DNA of 64,000 bases from an uncultured SAR86 cluster bacterium (GTDB lineage Bacteria; Pseudomonadota; Gammaproteobacteria; Magnimaribacterales; D2472). A program made the position numbers and the translations under genes. The notes under the pieces were generated by a model. It searched no databases and had not been told where the DNA came from. It saw nothing but the letters and a program-made list of their open reading frames with translations. The stretch lies in the NCBI GenBank assembly GCA_902520495.1, contig CABYNW010000005.1, forward strand, positions 1 through 64,000, written 5' to 3'. Position 1 is the stretch's first letter, and the number at the start of each line of letters is the position of its first letter. This document shows, piece by piece, positions 53,470 to 62,259 of this stretch.

Positions 53470-55458
53470 ATGAAAATTTTTTACTACGATATTGCTGTTG
53501 GATTACCAATTAGACAGTGCTTTACCTATAAATCAGTTGATATTATTAAGAAGGGTAACAGGGTGTTAGTTCCCTTTGGAAATAAAACATTGACAGGGAT
53601 AGTGGTTAGAAAAATAACCAAACCCAATTCCTTTAATAAATCAGGAGCAATAAAAGAAATTATTTCAACTAATGAGCAATTTTGTTGCTTTGATAAATCA
53701 ATTTTTAATACTATTTTATGGGCATCAGATTATTATCATCACCCTATTGGCGAAGTTTTTTTTTCGTTTATGCCAACTCTTTTAAGAAATCAAGGTAATA
53801 AGATAATTGAGCCAACCAATGAAGTCTCAACATATAAATTAAATGAAAAAGATAAGAGTTTTAATTTAACAAAAGAACAAGAAACAAACTTAATAAAATT
53901 AAAAAAGATAAAAGGTTTCAAACCTTCATTAATCTTTGGTGTAACTGGATCTGGCAAAACTGAAATTTATTTAAGACTTGCTGAAAAACTTCTGAAACAA
54001 AAGAAAGCTATTCTTATATTAGTTCCTGAAATTAATTTAACTCCCCAGTTGGTAACAAGATTTCAAAAAAGATTTAATGGGGATATTGGAGTCTACCACT
54101 CAAGAATGACACCAAGTCAGAGATTTAAGGTATGGCTAAGATCTAAGTTTGGAGAAATAAAAATTGTAATTGGAACAAGATCATCAGTCTTAATGCCGCT
54201 TAAGGGTCTTGGAGCAATAATTGTTGATGAAGAGCACGATCAATCCTATAAACAATCTGAAGGGTTTAAGTTTTCAGGCAGAGATCTAGCAATTAAGAGG
54301 GCTCAGCTAGAAGATATCCCTGTATATCTTGGATCTGCGACTCCATCGCTTCAAACGCTTAAGCTTGTAAAAGAAAAAAAATATAAAAAATTTGATTTAT
54401 TAAGAAGAGTAGATGGCAAGAAGCCACCAAAATTAATTCCACTTGATATTAGTGAATCCCCTCTCGTTGGAGGAATAGCATTGCAAACAATGAGCATTAT
54501 TGGAGCAACGGTAAAGAAAGGAGAACAGGTTTTGGTTTTTATCAATAGAAGAGGCTTTGCTCCTATATACGAATGTGATTCTTGTGGGTGGGTAGCAAGT
54601 TGTTCAGAATGCGAATCTAATTTAGTTTTCCATAAATCAAGTAATAGACTTATTTGTCATAAGTGTGAGTCAGCATTTGCTGTAAATAAGAATTGTCCAG
54701 ACTGTTATTCATCTGAAATCAATATGTATGGTAGCGGAACAGAACGGGTTGAGGATGTTCTTAGAAACGCATTTACAAAGGTACCAATTATTCGAGTAGA
54801 CCATGACTCAACAAAGTTAAAGGGTTCAATAGAAGCAATCTATGAAAAAGTTCATACTAGTAACGAGGCAATTTTAGTTGGAACACAGATGCTTTCAAAG
54901 GGTCATGATTTTCCAAAAGTAACCTTATGTATTATTTTAAATGCAGATAATGGTTTAATAAGTCCCGAGATTAATGCTCTTGAAAAAATCTCTCAACAAT
55001 TAATACAAGTATCTGGAAGGGCTGGGAGAAATAACAATCTTGCAAAAGTTATCATTCAGACGAGATATCCTGATGATATAAATTTAAAACAAATTAAAAC
55101 CGGAGATTACCGATTAGTTGCAGATAAGTGTTTAACAGTTAACAAAGAATTAAGTATGCCTCCGTATTCAAGTATTTGCATTCTTAGAGCGGTCTCTCCA
55201 AAAAAAACAAGTTCTTTAAAATTTCTAGATAGAACACAACTAACTTTATCTAATAAGAACGGCATAAGTACTATCGGTCCTCTTCCATCTATTCCGTATA
55301 AAACAAAAGGCAATACAAGAAATCATTTAATTATAAAGTCTCCAACTAAGACTTACCTTAATAGAGTGCTTAAATTTTTAACCAAAGAGTTTGAATCATG
55401 GCCTGAAACCAAAAAAGTTAAATGGTCCTATGACATAGATCCTTATGACATGTCTTAA
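53470..55458 (+). CDS. priA: Primosomal helicase PriA
   Basis: 662 residues: 3'-DNA-binding N-terminal domain starting YYDIAVGLPIRQCFTY, helicase motifs GVTGSGKTE and DEEHD, a cysteine-rich zinc insertion (CDSCGWVASCSECE ... CHKCE ... CPDCY) and VSGRAGR. Restarts stalled replication forks. Slightly shorter than the E. coli protein (732). Its stop overlaps the convergent amidase gene by four bases. Confidence 0.95.
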   Translation: MKIFYYDIAVGLPIRQCFTYKSVDIIKKGNRVLVPFGNKTLTGIVVRKITKPNSFNKSGAIKEIISTNEQFCCFDKSIFNTILWASDYYHHPIGEVFFSFMPTLLRNQGNKIIEPTNEVSTYKLNEKDKSFNLTKEQETNLIKLKKIKGFKPSLIFGVTGSGKTEIYLRLAEKLLKQKKAILILVPEINLTPQLVTRFQKRFNGDIGVYHSRMTPSQRFKVWLRSKFGEIKIVIGTRSSVLMPLKGLGAIIVDEEHDQSYKQSEGFKFSGRDLAIKRAQLEDIPVYLGSATPSLQTLKLVKEKKYKKFDLLRRVDGKKPPKLIPLDISESPLVGGIALQTMSIIGATVKKGEQVLVFINRRGFAPIYECDSCGWVASCSECESNLVFHKSSNRLICHKCESAFAVNKNCPDCYSSEINMYGSGTERVEDVLRNAFTKVPIIRVDHDSTKLKGSIEAIYEKVHTSNEAILVGTQMLSKGHDFPKVTLCIILNADNGLISPEINALEKISQQLIQVSGRAGRNNNLAKVIIQTRYPDDINLKQIKTGDYRLVADKCLTVNKELSMPPYSSICILRAVSPKKTSSLKFLDRTQLTLSNKNGISTIGPLPSIPYKTKGNTRNHLIIKSPTKTYLNRVLKFLTKEFESWPETKKVKWSYDIDPYDMS

Positions 55459-56708
55459 ATATTAATTCTAATTATTTGGCCCGGAAAAATAGATTTATCT
55501 TCAAGATTATTTAAATTATTTATTGATTCAACTGTAACACCAAACCTTATTGCAATTTCAGATAAAACGTCTCCTTTTTGAATCTCATAATTCACATATA
55601 AAGGTTTATTTTCTATAAATGTGCCTTCAATTGGATTTTCAAGAAAGTAATTATGGATACCTAAGAAAATTGATCTGGCAATCATACGTCTTCCTGGTTT
55701 TCCTTTTAGTCTTTCAGCATCTTCTGGGTTAGTCAAAAAACCTGATTCAACTAAAACTGATGGGATATCAATTGATTTTAAAACTCTAAAATCTGCAAAT
55801 TCAACATTTTTTTTATGCATTTTTGTAAATGGGTCTTTTTTTAGCTGATCTAAAATTTTTTCTCCTAGTATTTTACTTTCATTAATTTTTTGGCTATATA
55901 TTTTTGGGTATAACCTTCTTGCCTTATCCTCATTAAAATCATCAGGCATTATATTTTTTATATCAGCTTGGATTCGTTTTCTTTGTTTTTCAGATAAATT
56001 ATTTGCAACAGTACTGGATGCCTCTTCAGACCATACAAATACTGATGCACCTTTTACTGATTGGAGTCTAAACCCATCAGCATGAATCGAAATGAGAATA
56101 TCAGAACCATATCGTCTAACCCTTTGATATCTATTATTCAAGCTTACAGTTTCATCTCCCTGTCTGATCATTACTGGACTATAACCCTCAGTATCCCTTA
56201 GTGTTCTTTCTAATTCTTTAGCAATTAGAAGGGTGATATCCTTTTCTACTATATTATTTGATCCAACGGTACCTGGATATTTACCTCCATGACCTGGGTC
56301 AATAGCAACAACGATTTCTCTAATACTACTTTTTAATTTTTTATTTTTTGAAATTTGTAAGCTTAAAAGAACACCTTTGTCTGTTTTTACCTGAGTAGGC
56401 TTTACCCAGTAAACGTATTCATATAAATCAATAACAATACTAGTGATATTTTCCTTTGATATAGACCTAATTTTTTTAACAGGATAGTTATATGATTCAT
56501 CAATAACTGACTTTGGTTTAGTGTCATAAACATCCATCACTATTCTTGATGGGTTTTCTGATGAATATGATTTTATTAATGAGACACTATTTAATAAAAA
56601 TGATATTTCAATTGTGCCATTGCCTAGATCATTTACTTCATTAAACACAACTTCATTGGACTCTATAAAGCATGATAAAAGCAAAAGTGATAAAAATTTT
56701 CTCATCAT
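55455..56708 (-). CDS. N-acetylmuramoyl-L-alanine amidase with AMIN and LysM domains
   Basis: 417 residues: signal peptide (about 1-15), AMIN domain (about 20-125), zinc Amidase_3 domain with IDPGHGGKYPGTVG, the second histidine in ISIHADGF and the catalytic glutamate in VLVESGFLTN, then a C-terminal LysM (YEIQKGDVLSEIAIRF). It splits septal peptidoglycan for cell separation; domain order is that of AmiB/AmiC, with AmiB favoured by the tsaE neighbourhood. One-base overlap with tsaE. Confidence 0.93.
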   Translation of the reverse strand: MMRKFLSLLLLSCFIESNEVVFNEVNDLGNGTIEISFLLNSVSLIKSYSSENPSRIVMDVYDTKPKSVIDESYNYPVKKIRSISKENITSIVIDLYEYVYWVKPTQVKTDKGVLLSLQISKNKKLKSSIREIVVAIDPGHGGKYPGTVGSNNIVEKDITLLIAKELERTLRDTEGYSPVMIRQGDETVSLNNRYQRVRRYGSDILISIHADGFRLQSVKGASVFVWSEEASSTVANNLSEKQRKRIQADIKNIMPDDFNEDKARRLYPKIYSQKINESKILGEKILDQLKKDPFTKMHKKNVEFADFRVLKSIDIPSVLVESGFLTNPEDAERLKGKPGRRMIARSIFLGIHNYFLENPIEGTFIENKPLYVNYEIQKGDVLSEIAIRFGVTVESINNLNNLEDKSIFPGQIIRINI

Positions 56709-57160
56709 TATTTGGTTAATTTTAAAAACAAATTGTTTGTGTCTATTATTTCGATTTCTCTTTGATTATTAATATGCTTGAAAGATATTTTTAAATCAAA
56801 TTTTCTGGGTTCTTGAAGTTTTTGAGGCCACTCAACAATAATTATCTTTTTAGAATGAGTTGTTCTTTCTAAATCAAAAATATGAATATCTTCTAATTCA
56901 TTTGTTCTATAAAGATCAATGTGAAGAAAAATAGATTCACCCAGATCATACTCCTCACAAAGTGTATAGGTAGGGCTTTTAACTAAACCCGTCCATCCTG
57001 AATTTGCAATTATGGATCTTGTAAGGAAGGTTTTGCCTGTGCCTAATTCACCTTCTAAATGAATTTCAATAGATTCTTTATTTATATCAGAGATCTCTTT
57101 AGCAATTATTTTGCCAAGATCTTTTGTTGCTTCTTCGTTTGCAAGATTAAACTTATTCAT
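56708..57160 (-). CDS. tsaE: tRNA threonylcarbamoyladenosine biosynthesis ATPase TsaE
   Basis: 150 residues: P-loop LEGELGTGKTFLTRSI, SPTYTLCEEY and HIDLYR are all characteristic. Together with TsaB and TsaD it makes t6A37 in tRNA. Gene order nnrD-tsaE-ami is the usual gammaproteobacterial one. Overlaps nnrD by four bases. Confidence 0.95.
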   Translation of the reverse strand: MNKFNLANEEATKDLGKIIAKEISDINKESIEIHLEGELGTGKTFLTRSIIANSGWTGLVKSPTYTLCEEYDLGESIFLHIDLYRTNELEDIHIFDLERTTHSKKIIIVEWPQKLQEPRKFDLKISFKHINNQREIEIIDTNNLFLKLTK

Positions 57161-57990
57161 TTGTTTAATAAATCTCTTATTCTTTTTATCAAGTTACTAG
57201 CATTCAAACCAATTTCGCCTATTTCTTCTTTGAACAATTTTCCAGCCCTTGAATGAACAGCCACAGCTAGCAGACATGAATCTATAGGCTTAACATTTTG
57301 TGCAATTAATGCACCTATTACACCAGCCAACACATCACCAGTTCCTCCTGAAGACAATTCAGGACCACCTTCTACACACTGATATAGTTCAAGATTTTTT
57401 TTTGAACATACAATTGTTCCATTTCCTTTGAGAATAACATTTGCATGATACTTTTCAGCAATTTTAACTGCAGCTGAGCATCGATCTTCTTGTATTTCTT
57501 CTATTGAAACATCCAAAAGCTTGCTTGCTTCGCCAGGATGAGGCGTTAAGATTATTTCAGACTTTAACCTTGAATATTCTATAAACGATTTGTGAAGAAA
57601 ATTTAATGCTCCAGCATCAAGGACGATCGTATTTATATCATTATTTGTAAATACTTTGTTAAATACATTCTCTGACCAGTCATCATTCTTCAGACCAGGA
57701 CCACAAACGAGCACATCAATATTATTTGGAATTTCAAAGTTAGAATTAATGCCAAGACTCATTATTTCTGGATTTCTTTGCAGGCCTGCCTCAACATTAG
57801 TTGAATGAGTATATAAATGGGTTAAACCAGCTCCTGAGAATAAACTAGCCTCTGAAGAGAGTATAGCTGCTCCACCCATACCTTCTGAGCCACCCAAAAC
57901 TGCAACCCTTCCAAAATCCCCTTTATGAGAATTGTTATTTCTTTCAGGAATCTCGATATTTATTGTTTCAAAATTAAACTTTTCAACCAT
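57157..57990 (-). CDS. nnrD: ADP-dependent NAD(P)H-hydrate dehydratase, stand-alone
   Basis: 277 residues equivalent to the C-terminal (YjeF C) domain only: VAVLGGSEGMGGAA at the start, ILTPHPGEASKLL and the catalytic GGTGDVLAGVIGAL. It repairs hydrated NAD(P)H. In E. coli this domain is fused to an epimerase domain (YjeF N, about 210 residues) in a protein of 515 residues; that half is missing and upstream there is an unrelated gene. Confidence 0.9.
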   Translation of the reverse strand: MVEKFNFETINIEIPERNNNSHKGDFGRVAVLGGSEGMGGAAILSSEASLFSGAGLTHLYTHSTNVEAGLQRNPEIMSLGINSNFEIPNNIDVLVCGPGLKNDDWSENVFNKVFTNNDINTIVLDAGALNFLHKSFIEYSRLKSEIILTPHPGEASKLLDVSIEEIQEDRCSAAVKIAEKYHANVILKGNGTIVCSKKNLELYQCVEGGPELSSGGTGDVLAGVIGALIAQNVKPIDSCLLAVAVHSRAGKLFKEEIGEIGLNASNLIKRIRDLLNK

Positions 57991-57994
57991 ATAT

Positions 57995-59371
57995 TTAGTT
58001 TATTTCAAAAAATCCCAATCTATCTGAATGAAACGAGCCCATATATACTTTGTTCTCAAATGGAACTGCAACCGTAGGTAGACCAAAAACTGTTTTACTA
58101 AATGAATATTTATCAAGAATATTCAAACTCTTTTTTTCTAATTTATAAATTGAAAAAGGCAATGAGCAGATTTTTTTAAATTCGCACTCTCCAAAATCAT
58201 TTGGTTGAAAATCTAAAGATGTTACCCATATGAAATCATTATCAATGTATGGATTATCAGGAGCTTCAATAAAGCTACTATTTAATTTTTCATTATTTAG
58301 CAGATCAAAACTCACGATTTTATCGCCTTGATTATAATTTATATAAATAATATTGGATTCTTCATCAAATGCTATTCCATTGGGACCACTTCCATCGGTA
58401 CCTGAGACTTTTGTAAATAAATTATCACTCCATTCTACAAGGTAACCTGAATTTCTTTTTAACAGAGAGGTTAACAGCCATTCATTAAGAGTAATATCTC
58501 TTTCATACATATGTGATGCAAAAAAACTACCATCTTTCTTGAGACTTATATCATTAAAATAATATTTATATGGAACATCAACACAACCTCTCCATATGAA
58601 ATTCCATGACTCATTAGTTTTTATCAATTCAAACATTTCAATAGTCTCATTTGGATAATGGCTCACAACTCCTAGTTGAAGTTTTCCATCATTACGCTCT
58701 ACGAGATCTATACCATGCGGTCCATATTGCTCCTCATAAGTCCTTTTGCATGATGGGTCACCCCATGAATTATTAGCAATAGTTATATTTGGAATAATTC
58801 TTTTTCCTGTTTTTAAATTTAATAATGCAAAAAAACCAGGTTTCTGTTCTTCGTATGGACCTATGCCACCAAATTCTGACATAAGCAGGAATTTCCTATC
58901 AGGAGTAATGACAATATCTTCTGGGTTGAAAAAATTACAAATCACGTTTATATCTTTGTCTGAAGTACAAGAGCTAATATCTTTTTGAGGACCAATATAA
59001 TCGTTAGATACAATTAAAATTGATACATAAACCAGAACAAGTGAGATTGGTATTGAAAATTTATAATAGTTACTCATGAAATAAGGAAGCATTTTTTTTA
59101 TTTTTTTAAAAAAGAAAATAGTTACGAAACCTCTTATTAAAAGGGCAATTCCTATTACAAAAGTTACAATTGACCATACTCGTTCATACCAAAATTCGTA
59201 TGTAAGGCTTATGTATAGACACAAAGCTCCTGCTAAAAGAATGACCACACCAGTTATTGTTAGTTTCTTGGATTGCATGACCCAATTAGAAATGATATTT
59301 GTAAATGGCTTTATTAATATTAGAACTGATAGAACTAAGAAAAAGAAAAAATAAAAATAATTCATATACAA
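57995..59371 (-). CDS. Membrane-anchored beta-propeller protein, arylesterase/SMP-30-like
   Basis: 458 residues. Four hydrophobic spans lie in the first 122 residues; the rest is probably periplasmic and has propeller-like repeats: PEDIVITPDRKFLLMSEFGG, GPHGIDLV, FNDISLKKDGSFFASH, GPNGIAFDEESNIIYI. The spacing of 'ED', 'HGI', 'NDI' and 'PNGI' recalls paraoxonase/gluconolactonase calcium sites, so a lactonase or esterase activity is possible but unproved. Four cysteines or more may form disulfides. It is followed closely (four bases) by nnrD and starts two bases after the upstream hydrolase stop. Confidence 0.6.
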   Translation of the reverse strand: MYMNYFYFFFFLVLSVLILIKPFTNIISNWVMQSKKLTITGVVILLAGALCLYISLTYEFWYERVWSIVTFVIGIALLIRGFVTIFFFKKIKKMLPYFMSNYYKFSIPISLVLVYVSILIVSNDYIGPQKDISSCTSDKDINVICNFFNPEDIVITPDRKFLLMSEFGGIGPYEEQKPGFFALLNLKTGKRIIPNITIANNSWGDPSCKRTYEEQYGPHGIDLVERNDGKLQLGVVSHYPNETIEMFELIKTNESWNFIWRGCVDVPYKYYFNDISLKKDGSFFASHMYERDITLNEWLLTSLLKRNSGYLVEWSDNLFTKVSGTDGSGPNGIAFDEESNIIYINYNQGDKIVSFDLLNNEKLNSSFIEAPDNPYIDNDFIWVTSLDFQPNDFGECEFKKICSLPFSIYKLEKKSLNILDKYSFSKTVFGLPTVAVPFENKVYMGSFHSDRLGFFEIN

Positions 59372-59373
59372 AT

Positions 59374-60264
59374 CTAAAAAAGACGATTTTTTATTATATC
59401 AACTATTTCTAATGGTTTATCTAACGGAACATGGTGTGCGGCACCATCAACTTTATTAAAATCCATAATTTCAGAATACATTTTTTTAATATTATCCAAG
59501 ATATTTGCTGACATTAGGAGGCTATTTGCTCCATAAATAAAAAGAGCAGGGCAACTGAAAGAGAATTTATATCCAAACAACCTTTCAAGACTATTAAACA
59601 TTGAGTCATCAAATTTCCAACGCCATCCTTCTGATGTTTCTCTAACCGAATGCTCAGATATATACCTTACGAACCATTCATTATTGCATTCTTGTTGAGG
59701 AAGAAGTCTAAATCTTTTTAGAATTGTAGTTTTGTCTTGATAATACTTAATCATTCTTAATGGCCCACCCTCATTTTGAGATGGATCCCAATCAGGAGGC
59801 CTTATAAAGGTATCAATCATAATTAAATTAGAGACAAGATCTTTTTTTTCTGAAGCCACATATCCAGCTACTTGCCCTCCTAAAGAGTGACCTATAATAG
59901 AAATACTATCAATATTCATATTGGACTTCTCTTTCTCGATAATTGAAATAATGCATTGACCAAAGTCTTTGATACTGTACTTTTCTCTAAAACCTGAATC
60001 GCCCATACCTGGAAGATCAACAGCAATCACATTTGAATAATCTATAAACTGAGGGGCGATTGGGTACCACCACTTTTTATGAGCACCAGTTCCATGGATA
60101 AAGATTATAAGATTTCTATTTTCAGATGAAGATGGCCATACAGAATATGAAAGGTTTCCTTTAATATCTTCTAAAATTTTTTCACTTGGTTTTATGGAAA
60201 CAGCATCATGAAACCAAGCAGGAGCATCAGAGATATCATTTTTTAGATTGTCAGTAATTTGCAT
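59374..60264 (-). CDS. Alpha/beta hydrolase
   Basis: 296 residues: IIFIHGTGAHKKWW oxyanion region, DLPGMGDSG, nucleophile elbow IGHSLGGQVAG, acid region LFIYGANSLL and catalytic histidine in DGAAHHVPLDKP. No signal peptide, hence cytoplasmic. Substrate unknown. Divergent from the Nudix gene across 32 bases and co-directional with the propeller gene. Confidence 0.85.
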   Translation of the reverse strand: MQITDNLKNDISDAPAWFHDAVSIKPSEKILEDIKGNLSYSVWPSSSENRNLIIFIHGTGAHKKWWYPIAPQFIDYSNVIAVDLPGMGDSGFREKYSIKDFGQCIISIIEKEKSNMNIDSISIIGHSLGGQVAGYVASEKKDLVSNLIMIDTFIRPPDWDPSQNEGGPLRMIKYYQDKTTILKRFRLLPQQECNNEWFVRYISEHSVRETSEGWRWKFDDSMFNSLERLFGYKFSFSCPALFIYGANSLLMSANILDNIKKMYSEIMDFNKVDGAAHHVPLDKPLEIVDIIKNRLF

Positions 60265-60296
60265 AAGCAGTATTCTAAGCTAAATCTATTAAATAT

Positions 60297-61088
60297 ATGA
60301 ATAATAATTTAACTCCTGCTGCATCTGTATTGGTTCTAAGAGACTCTATAGACGGTATGGAAGTTTTAATGGTCAAAAGATCTAAAAAACCTCCTTTCGA
60401 AAATCTTTATGTTTTTCCAGGAGGTAAAATTGATGAGAGCGATTGTTTAGATGATCTCGAGTCATACTGTGATGGGCATGATGATCAAAATGCATCGCAC
60501 ACTTTAGGCTTAAATGGCGGTGGACTAAGCTATTGGGTTGCATGTATTAGGGAATGTTTTGAAGAAGTCGGCATACTTTTAGCAACAAAAAAATCTGGAG
60601 AAAAGCTTAATTTAGAAGAAGAAGATAAATCTAAGTTTGATGAATATAGAAAAATGTTAATCAATAATGAAATAAATCTTTTAGATGTATGCAAAAAGGA
60701 AGACTTGATTCTCTCTACAGCAAATATTGCACCTCTCTCTCATTGGATAACTCCGGAATTTGAGACTAGGAGATTTGATACAAGGTTTTTTATAGCCTAC
60801 TTGCCAGAAAAGCAGATCGTGCAGCATGATGGCATGGAATTAACCAAGAGTTTATGGATAAATCCAAATATTGCTCTTAAGAAAGCTTTGGATGGAGAAA
60901 TGCAAATGATTTTACCAACCACTGAAAATCTTAAATCCTGCATGAATTATAAAAATGCAATGGAAATGCTAGACAATCAAAAGAAACTTTCTAATAGCGA
61001 TATTAAACCTATTTTGCCGAAGTTTTTTAAAAAAAATGGAAATTGGGTTGTGTTATTTCCTGATGATGAAGGTTATGAGGATCATTGA
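60297..61088 (+). CDS. NUDT19-like Nudix hydrolase
   Basis: 263 residues. The Nudix box is split: VFPGGKIDESD begins it, and RECFEEVGILL completes it after an insertion of about 35 residues. That interrupted box is typical of the NUDT19 branch, known in animals as a peroxisomal CoA/acyl-CoA diphosphatase. A role in CoA-ester or nucleotide turnover is inferred. The next gene encodes a LACTB2-like hydrolase and overlaps it by one base. Confidence 0.82.
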   Translation: MNNNLTPAASVLVLRDSIDGMEVLMVKRSKKPPFENLYVFPGGKIDESDCLDDLESYCDGHDDQNASHTLGLNGGGLSYWVACIRECFEEVGILLATKKSGEKLNLEEEDKSKFDEYRKMLINNEINLLDVCKKEDLILSTANIAPLSHWITPEFETRRFDTRFFIAYLPEKQIVQHDGMELTKSLWINPNIALKKALDGEMQMILPTTENLKSCMNYKNAMEMLDNQKKLSNSDIKPILPKFFKKNGNWVVLFPDDEGYEDH

Positions 61089-61888
61089 TGAATGAGCTAA
61101 TAAAAAAAATAACAGCTCCTAATGGAGGGGTCTTTACAGGAAATGGAACCAATACTTACCTAATAGGAAAAGATAACATTACTTTAATCGATCCTGGCCC
61201 AAATATCTCCGAACATATAGAACGCATTTTAAAAGAAGGAAGAGGGAAGATTAAAAGAATCCTCGTTACTCATACTCATACAGATCATTCCCCGGCTGCT
61301 CTTCCTATTTCAAAAGAGTTAAATATTCCAATGTATGGAAGATTGGTTGATAGAGATTCTGATTGGGAAGATGAAACATTTAAACCACACACTGTTTTAA
61401 GTCATGGGGATGAAATTTCAACAGATGAGTATTCTATTGAAGTAATTCATACTCCGGGTCATGCTTCTAATCATTTATGTTTTTACTTAAAGGAAATTGG
61501 TTGTTTGTTGACAGGAGATCACATTATGGATGGTTCAACTGTTGTAATAGCACCGCCAGATGGCAATATGACTGAATATATAGATTCTTTAAAGTTATTA
61601 AATAATTATAATATTAATTTCTTTGCGCCTGGTCACGGCAATTTTATGGAAGAGCCAAATAAAACTATTAAGTCCATTATTAGACACAGACTATCAAGAG
61701 AATCAAAAGTCTTGAGATGTATTGAAAAAAATCAAGATATGAATATTGAAGATTTATTACCACTAGTTTACGACGATGTGCCTGAAATGCTTCATCCAAT
61801 TGCAAAAATGAGTCTTTTGGCTCATTTGATAAAACTTGATGATGATGGAAAAATAAAAAGCAAAAAAAATCTTTATTCCCCTTCTTGA
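61088..61888 (+). CDS. LACTB2-like metallo-beta-lactamase-fold hydrolase
   Basis: 266 residues. Zinc ligands THTHTDHSPAA, HTPGHASNHLC, GDHIMDGSTV and APGHG; the C-terminal winged-helix part (VPEMLHPIAKMSLLAHLIKLDDDGKI) matches LACTB2, an endoribonuclease-like protein of mitochondria with many bacterial homologues. ATG 61088 overlaps the Nudix stop (TGATG). Its 3' end overlaps the convergent lipoprotein gene by 16 bases. Confidence 0.85.
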   Translation: MNELIKKITAPNGGVFTGNGTNTYLIGKDNITLIDPGPNISEHIERILKEGRGKIKRILVTHTHTDHSPAALPISKELNIPMYGRLVDRDSDWEDETFKPHTVLSHGDEISTDEYSIEVIHTPGHASNHLCFYLKEIGCLLTGDHIMDGSTVVIAPPDGNMTEYIDSLKLLNNYNINFFAPGHGNFMEEPNKTIKSIIRHRLSRESKVLRCIEKNQDMNIEDLLPLVYDDVPEMLHPIAKMSLLAHLIKLDDDGKIKSKKNLYSPS

Positions 61889-62208
61889 TCTTCTAAGTTA
61901 ATTTCGAGCTTAAATTCTTCCTTTTCTTTTTTATTGTTAAGCAGTCTCTTGCGCTCATTGTCGCCCATTTTATTTTCAACACAATCGTTTTGATCATAAA
62001 CTTCACTAGTTGACACTTTATGGCTGGGATTTATTGGAACGGGTGGACGAGGTACTGGTATTTGCATGCAAGATATTAATACTTTTGAATTAACCTCACT
62101 TAGAACTTGCGGATCTGCATTTGGAAGCATAGATTTATCATAGTTCTGGTTAGAATTACAACCAAAGAAAGTTAATAAAAGGATAATTAGTAAACTATTT
62201 CTCTTCAT
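61873..62208 (-). CDS. Small unknown lipoprotein
   Basis: 111 residues, lipoprotein signal LLLTFFGC (C17). The mature part is hydrophilic with a proline stretch (IPVPRPPVPINPS), then a lysine/glutamate-rich tail. No family recognised. It lies downstream of the MORN gene on the same strand, with 51 bases between. Confidence 0.65.
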   Translation of the reverse strand: MKRNSLLIILLLTFFGCNSNQNYDKSMLPNADPQVLSEVNSKVLISCMQIPVPRPPVPINPSHKVSTSEVYDQNDCVENKMGDNERKRLLNNKKEKEEFKLEINLEDQEGE

Positions 62209-62259
62209 ATAATTTATTTTTTTATTGCAAATTCACCATCGGATATAAATTTTAATTTT

